Below are positions 35,097-37,417 of a stretch of DNA of 37,417 nt, piece by piece (position 1 is the stretch's first letter; every line of letters starts with the position of its first letter). A program made the position numbers and the translations under genes. This DNA is from Ignavibacterium sp037440165 (GTDB taxonomy: Bacteria; Bacteroidota; Ignavibacteria; Ignavibacteriales; Ignavibacteriaceae): NCBI RefSeq assembly GCF_037440165.1, contig NZ_JBBIUQ010000026.1, positions 1 through 37,417 on the forward strand. Reading direction: 5' to 3'. The notes beneath the pieces were generated by a model. That model saw only the letters and a list, made by a program, of their open reading frames with translations. It did no database searches and was not told the origin of the DNA.

Positions 35097-35366
35097 TTAA
35101 ATAGCTACTTCAGAAACTTGCTGGTATTTGAGCGGAAATGCAAAGTAGTAGAAATTATTATCTTCTTTAATGATTTTTTCTTTGTTAAGAAAATATTTTT
35201 CTACGTTTGATTTATTCGATGAATCAGGTAAATAAATCAGATAAAGATCTTCTTCATACTGCCATTTGGGCAGTCTTATCTGTTTGTGTGAAAAAAGATA
35301 TGCAGTATCTACTGCCACTTTTCTTGTTATTCCGTATTTATCAATATAAAGGTAAATTGGTCGCAT
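35097..35366 (-). CDS. Small protein of unknown function
   Basis: 89 residues from the ATG at 35366 (MRPIYLYIDKYG); a start at 35387 adds seven residues. It is a soluble, Tyr- and Lys-rich sequence with strand-like stretches (DLYLIYLP, FYYFAFPLKY) and no signal peptide or recognisable motif. It directly precedes the DUF3078 gene and may be co-transcribed with it. Confidence 0.62.
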   Translation of the reverse strand: MRPIYLYIDKYGITRKVAVDTAYLFSHKQIRLPKWQYEEDLYLIYLPDSSNKSNVEKYFLNKEKIIKEDNNFYYFAFPLKYQQVSEVAI

Positions 35367-35454
35367 AATTTTATAACTTTTTATCAAAGATATGGTTTAT
35401 CGTTAAAAAGTTGAAATCGGAATTTTAATTTGAAATCAATAAGGTGAAATAATT

Positions 35455-37140
35455 ATGAAAAGTTTCAGAAAATATTTCTTGTCTTTCTTTATTCTTTTCT
35501 CCCAATCCACACTTTTTGCTCAAATCGAAAATGTGCAGTTAAATCATCCGGTTTACACTTTTCTCAAAGAAATGTATGTGAAAGGTGTGGTTGATTATAT
35601 AAAAGAAGATGATCCTGTCATTTCACGATTTGAAATAATCAATCTGCTGAAAGAAATAAAATCCAGGAGCAGTCAGCTAAGTGAAACAGAGACAAAATTT
35701 GCAGATAAATACCTGAGTGAGTTCAGTGATGAATTAAATTCCGAAAATACTACTCAATTATTTAATCCGGATGAAAATTTCTTTTCTGAATTACCTGAAA
35801 TGTTCTCTCAGAAAATTAAGTATCTTTATGGCTATAAGAATAATGATGCAAACATTTATTTGGAGTGGTTAGGCCATTTTTATCACGGACAAAGATTTTC
35901 TCCAGTACCAACAAACAATGCTAATCTTTATGATATTGGTTTCAGAATGCGCGGAACAGTTTTTAACAAACTTGGTTATAATCTTACTGTTATAAAAGGC
36001 GGTGTATCAGGTAATCATAAAATTGCTGAAAGAATTGAACCAAAGCTTCTGTCAAATTTCAAATGGGTGGAAGCAATTGAAAACATTGGCAATTACGGTT
36101 TTAATTATGGTTATCTGAAATATTTAACATCTCCAACCGACGGAATGGATTTATCTGTTCAATTGGGAAGAGAAGATATAACTTTCGGATATGGTTATGG
36201 CAGTAAACTGATTTTATCGGGTGACAATCCAACTCTGGATTTTATAAAATTTAATTTTGATTACGGAGTAATTCATTTCACATCTTTACACGCATCAACT
36301 GTCGGAAACTTCAGCACTGATATTAACCAGCGATACACGAAATATTTTGCTCTGAACAGATTGAAACTTTCATTTAAGAATCTTTTTGATTTTGGAATCG
36401 GAGAGACAATGATTTATTCAGGACGGGGGATTGAACTTGGTTATCTGAGTCCGCTTGCATTTTACAAGTTTATTGAAATGGATTTGCAGGACAGAGATAA
36501 CGGAACGCTTTGGATGGATTTTCAAACAAACTTTTTGAAAAACATTCAGTTCCAGGCAACATTCTTTTTAGATGAAAACATTTTAAGCAATCTTCAGGAC
36601 CTTGACCGTTATACAAACAAAACAGCTTATCAGCTTAATGCGTTCTGGTATTCACCATTTAACATTGATGATGTTTCACTGATTCTGGAATACACAAAAA
36701 TTCGTCCATTTGTTTACACTCATCGAAATCCTCAAAACACATACACAGCGTTCGGAACAACTCTTGGCCACCGCATCGGACCAAATTCAGATGAAATAAT
36801 GCTCAGAGCAAATTATAATCTGAATGAAAGACTCAGATTAACTTCTGAATACAGATTTTCACGAAGTGGAAAAAACATCTACGATGAAAACGGAAATCTG
36901 ATTAAGAATGTTGGTGGAGATATTTTCCTTAGTCATCCGGAAATACTTGAAAACACTACTACAAAATTTTTAGACGGAGAAAGAATCAACACATCGCATT
37001 TGATTTTAGGATTCAGAATTGAACCCATAAGAGATTTTTATTTTGATGTTTGGTATAACTACATAGTAAATAAAAACATCACAAAATCAATTACTGAAAA
37101 TCTGAGCTATCTGCTTATAAAATTTACGCTGGAGTATTGA
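35455..37140 (+). CDS. Wzi-like capsule-assembly outer-membrane barrel protein
   Basis: 561 residues with a signal peptide ending LFAQ. An N-terminal helical part (about 25-110; HPVYTFLKEMYVKG, ISRFEIINLLKEI) is followed by a long beta-barrel-like region including LGREDITFGYGYGSKLILSG, GRGIELGYLSPLAFYKFIE and closing FTLEY. This fits the capsule assembly protein Wzi family (DUF-like members abundant in Bacteroidota) that binds surface polysaccharide at the outer membrane. No capsule genes are in view, so the polysaccharide is unknown. ATG at 35455 is preceded by AAGGTG. Divergent from the small gene at 35097. Confidence 0.8.
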   Translation: MKSFRKYFLSFFILFSQSTLFAQIENVQLNHPVYTFLKEMYVKGVVDYIKEDDPVISRFEIINLLKEIKSRSSQLSETETKFADKYLSEFSDELNSENTTQLFNPDENFFSELPEMFSQKIKYLYGYKNNDANIYLEWLGHFYHGQRFSPVPTNNANLYDIGFRMRGTVFNKLGYNLTVIKGGVSGNHKIAERIEPKLLSNFKWVEAIENIGNYGFNYGYLKYLTSPTDGMDLSVQLGREDITFGYGYGSKLILSGDNPTLDFIKFNFDYGVIHFTSLHASTVGNFSTDINQRYTKYFALNRLKLSFKNLFDFGIGETMIYSGRGIELGYLSPLAFYKFIEMDLQDRDNGTLWMDFQTNFLKNIQFQATFFLDENILSNLQDLDRYTNKTAYQLNAFWYSPFNIDDVSLILEYTKIRPFVYTHRNPQNTYTAFGTTLGHRIGPNSDEIMLRANYNLNERLRLTSEYRFSRSGKNIYDENGNLIKNVGGDIFLSHPEILENTTTKFLDGERINTSHLILGFRIEPIRDFYFDVWYNYIVNKNITKSITENLSYLLIKFTLEY

Positions 37141-37194
37141 GAAGATTTAATAAAACTTTGTGTCCTGGTGACTTCGCGGCAGAAGGAGAATGGG

Positions 37195-37221
37195 ACACGG
37201 ATTGAACGGATGTAACGGATT
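37195..37221. repeat. Dispersed repeat start (ACACGGATTGAACGGAT)
   Basis: Begins ACACGGATTGAACGGATG, then another AACGGATT. Matches the minus-strand copy at 2201-2220 at 16 of the first 17 bases. Confidence 0.6.
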
Positions 37222-37276
37222 ATAGCAGATTTTAATTTGTGAAGCTGTGAGTTATCTATGATTGCAAAATAATTTC

Positions 37277-37293
37277 ACCCCTTCGGGGTTTTT
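37277..37293 (+). terminator. Possible terminator (ACCCC-TTC-GGGGT plus T-run)
   Basis: Five-bp GC-rich stem with a three-base loop and five T. It is 137 bases after the Wzi-like stop codon, so it may instead belong to the repeat-rich spacer. Confidence 0.5.
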
Positions 37294-37351
37294 GTTAAAT
37301 CTTTTATAATTAATTCTATAATCATTTCATCCCCATGGGATTGTGATTAGC

Positions 37352-37373
37352 GGAACAGACTGGAGTCCGTTCC
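37352..37373. repeat. 22-bp palindrome (GGAACAGACT-GG-AGTCCGTTCC)
   Basis: Ten-base arms with a GG centre and one mismatch (A37357 against C37368), followed by CCTAC. Same build as the palindromes at 32406 and 32547. Confidence 0.7.
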
Positions 37374-37417
37374 CTACATCAAAACATAAAATCTTGAAAC
37401 AATTTTTCTAATGTAAG

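Overview
The window reads like a chromosomal segment of a low-GC Gram-negative bacterium of the Bacteroidota/Chlorobi/Ignavibacteria assemblage. The evidence is a TonB-dependent receptor with a carboxypeptidase-regulatory-like N-terminus, a large exported protein with a type IX secretion (T9SS)-style C-terminal domain, a PorV/PorQ-family barrel, a DUF3078 protein, an LpxH-type lipid A enzyme and mixed use of Shine-Dalgarno and non-ATG starts. Ignavibacteria is my best guess; this is inference from gene content, not a phylogeny.

Region 1 (1-5.6 kb, all minus strand) carries a homoaconitase very like fungal Lys4 (cut by the left edge), a CstA carbon-starvation/pyruvate-type transporter and an isocitrate/homoisocitrate-type dehydrogenase. 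These metabolic genes are separated by small inserts: a GIY-YIG endonuclease gene bracketed by hairpins, a decayed HD-domain gene, a dispersed repeat, and a four-helix-bundle (23S rRNA intervening-sequence type) gene flanked by AT-rich repeat arrays.

Region 2 (5.7-12.1 kb) has a 1,108-residue hybrid histidine kinase directly followed by an orphan DNA methyltransferase, the small SRP RNA (ffs), and a minus-strand operon (lipoprotein, small unknown protein, SixA). Region 3 (12.2-22.8 kb) has an NhaC-type antiporter with an unusual exported N-terminal domain, an L,D-transpeptidase overlapping uvrC, glgC, and a probable M1 peptidase-lpxH-PBP1A operon for envelope biogenesis.

Region 4 (22.87-23.57 kb) is the most unusual. 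An intact tRNA-Leu(CAG) sits between two broken tRNA-Leu pieces, each carrying a 20-bp insert of the same palindromic family at a different point. A GIY-YIG nuclease gene lies just downstream of the intact tRNA, and the tRNA 3' half plus the first 40 codons of that gene are repeated 337 bp further on. Together with the hairpin-bracketed GIY-YIG gene at 1.2 kb, this suggests that small stand-alone GIY-YIG nucleases are linked to palindromic repeats.

Region 5 (23.96-32.25 kb) is one operon with strong ribosome-binding sites: a 45-residue leader-like ORF overlapping a DUF4397-like lipoprotein, a TonB-dependent receptor, a 1,097-residue T9SS-type cargo and a PorV-family protein, closed by a strong terminator. 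Region 6 (32.3-37.4 kb) has a HerA-like ATPase (DUF853), a DUF3078 outer-membrane protein with its own terminator, a small unknown protein, a Wzi-like outer-membrane barrel, and several short palindromes between genes.
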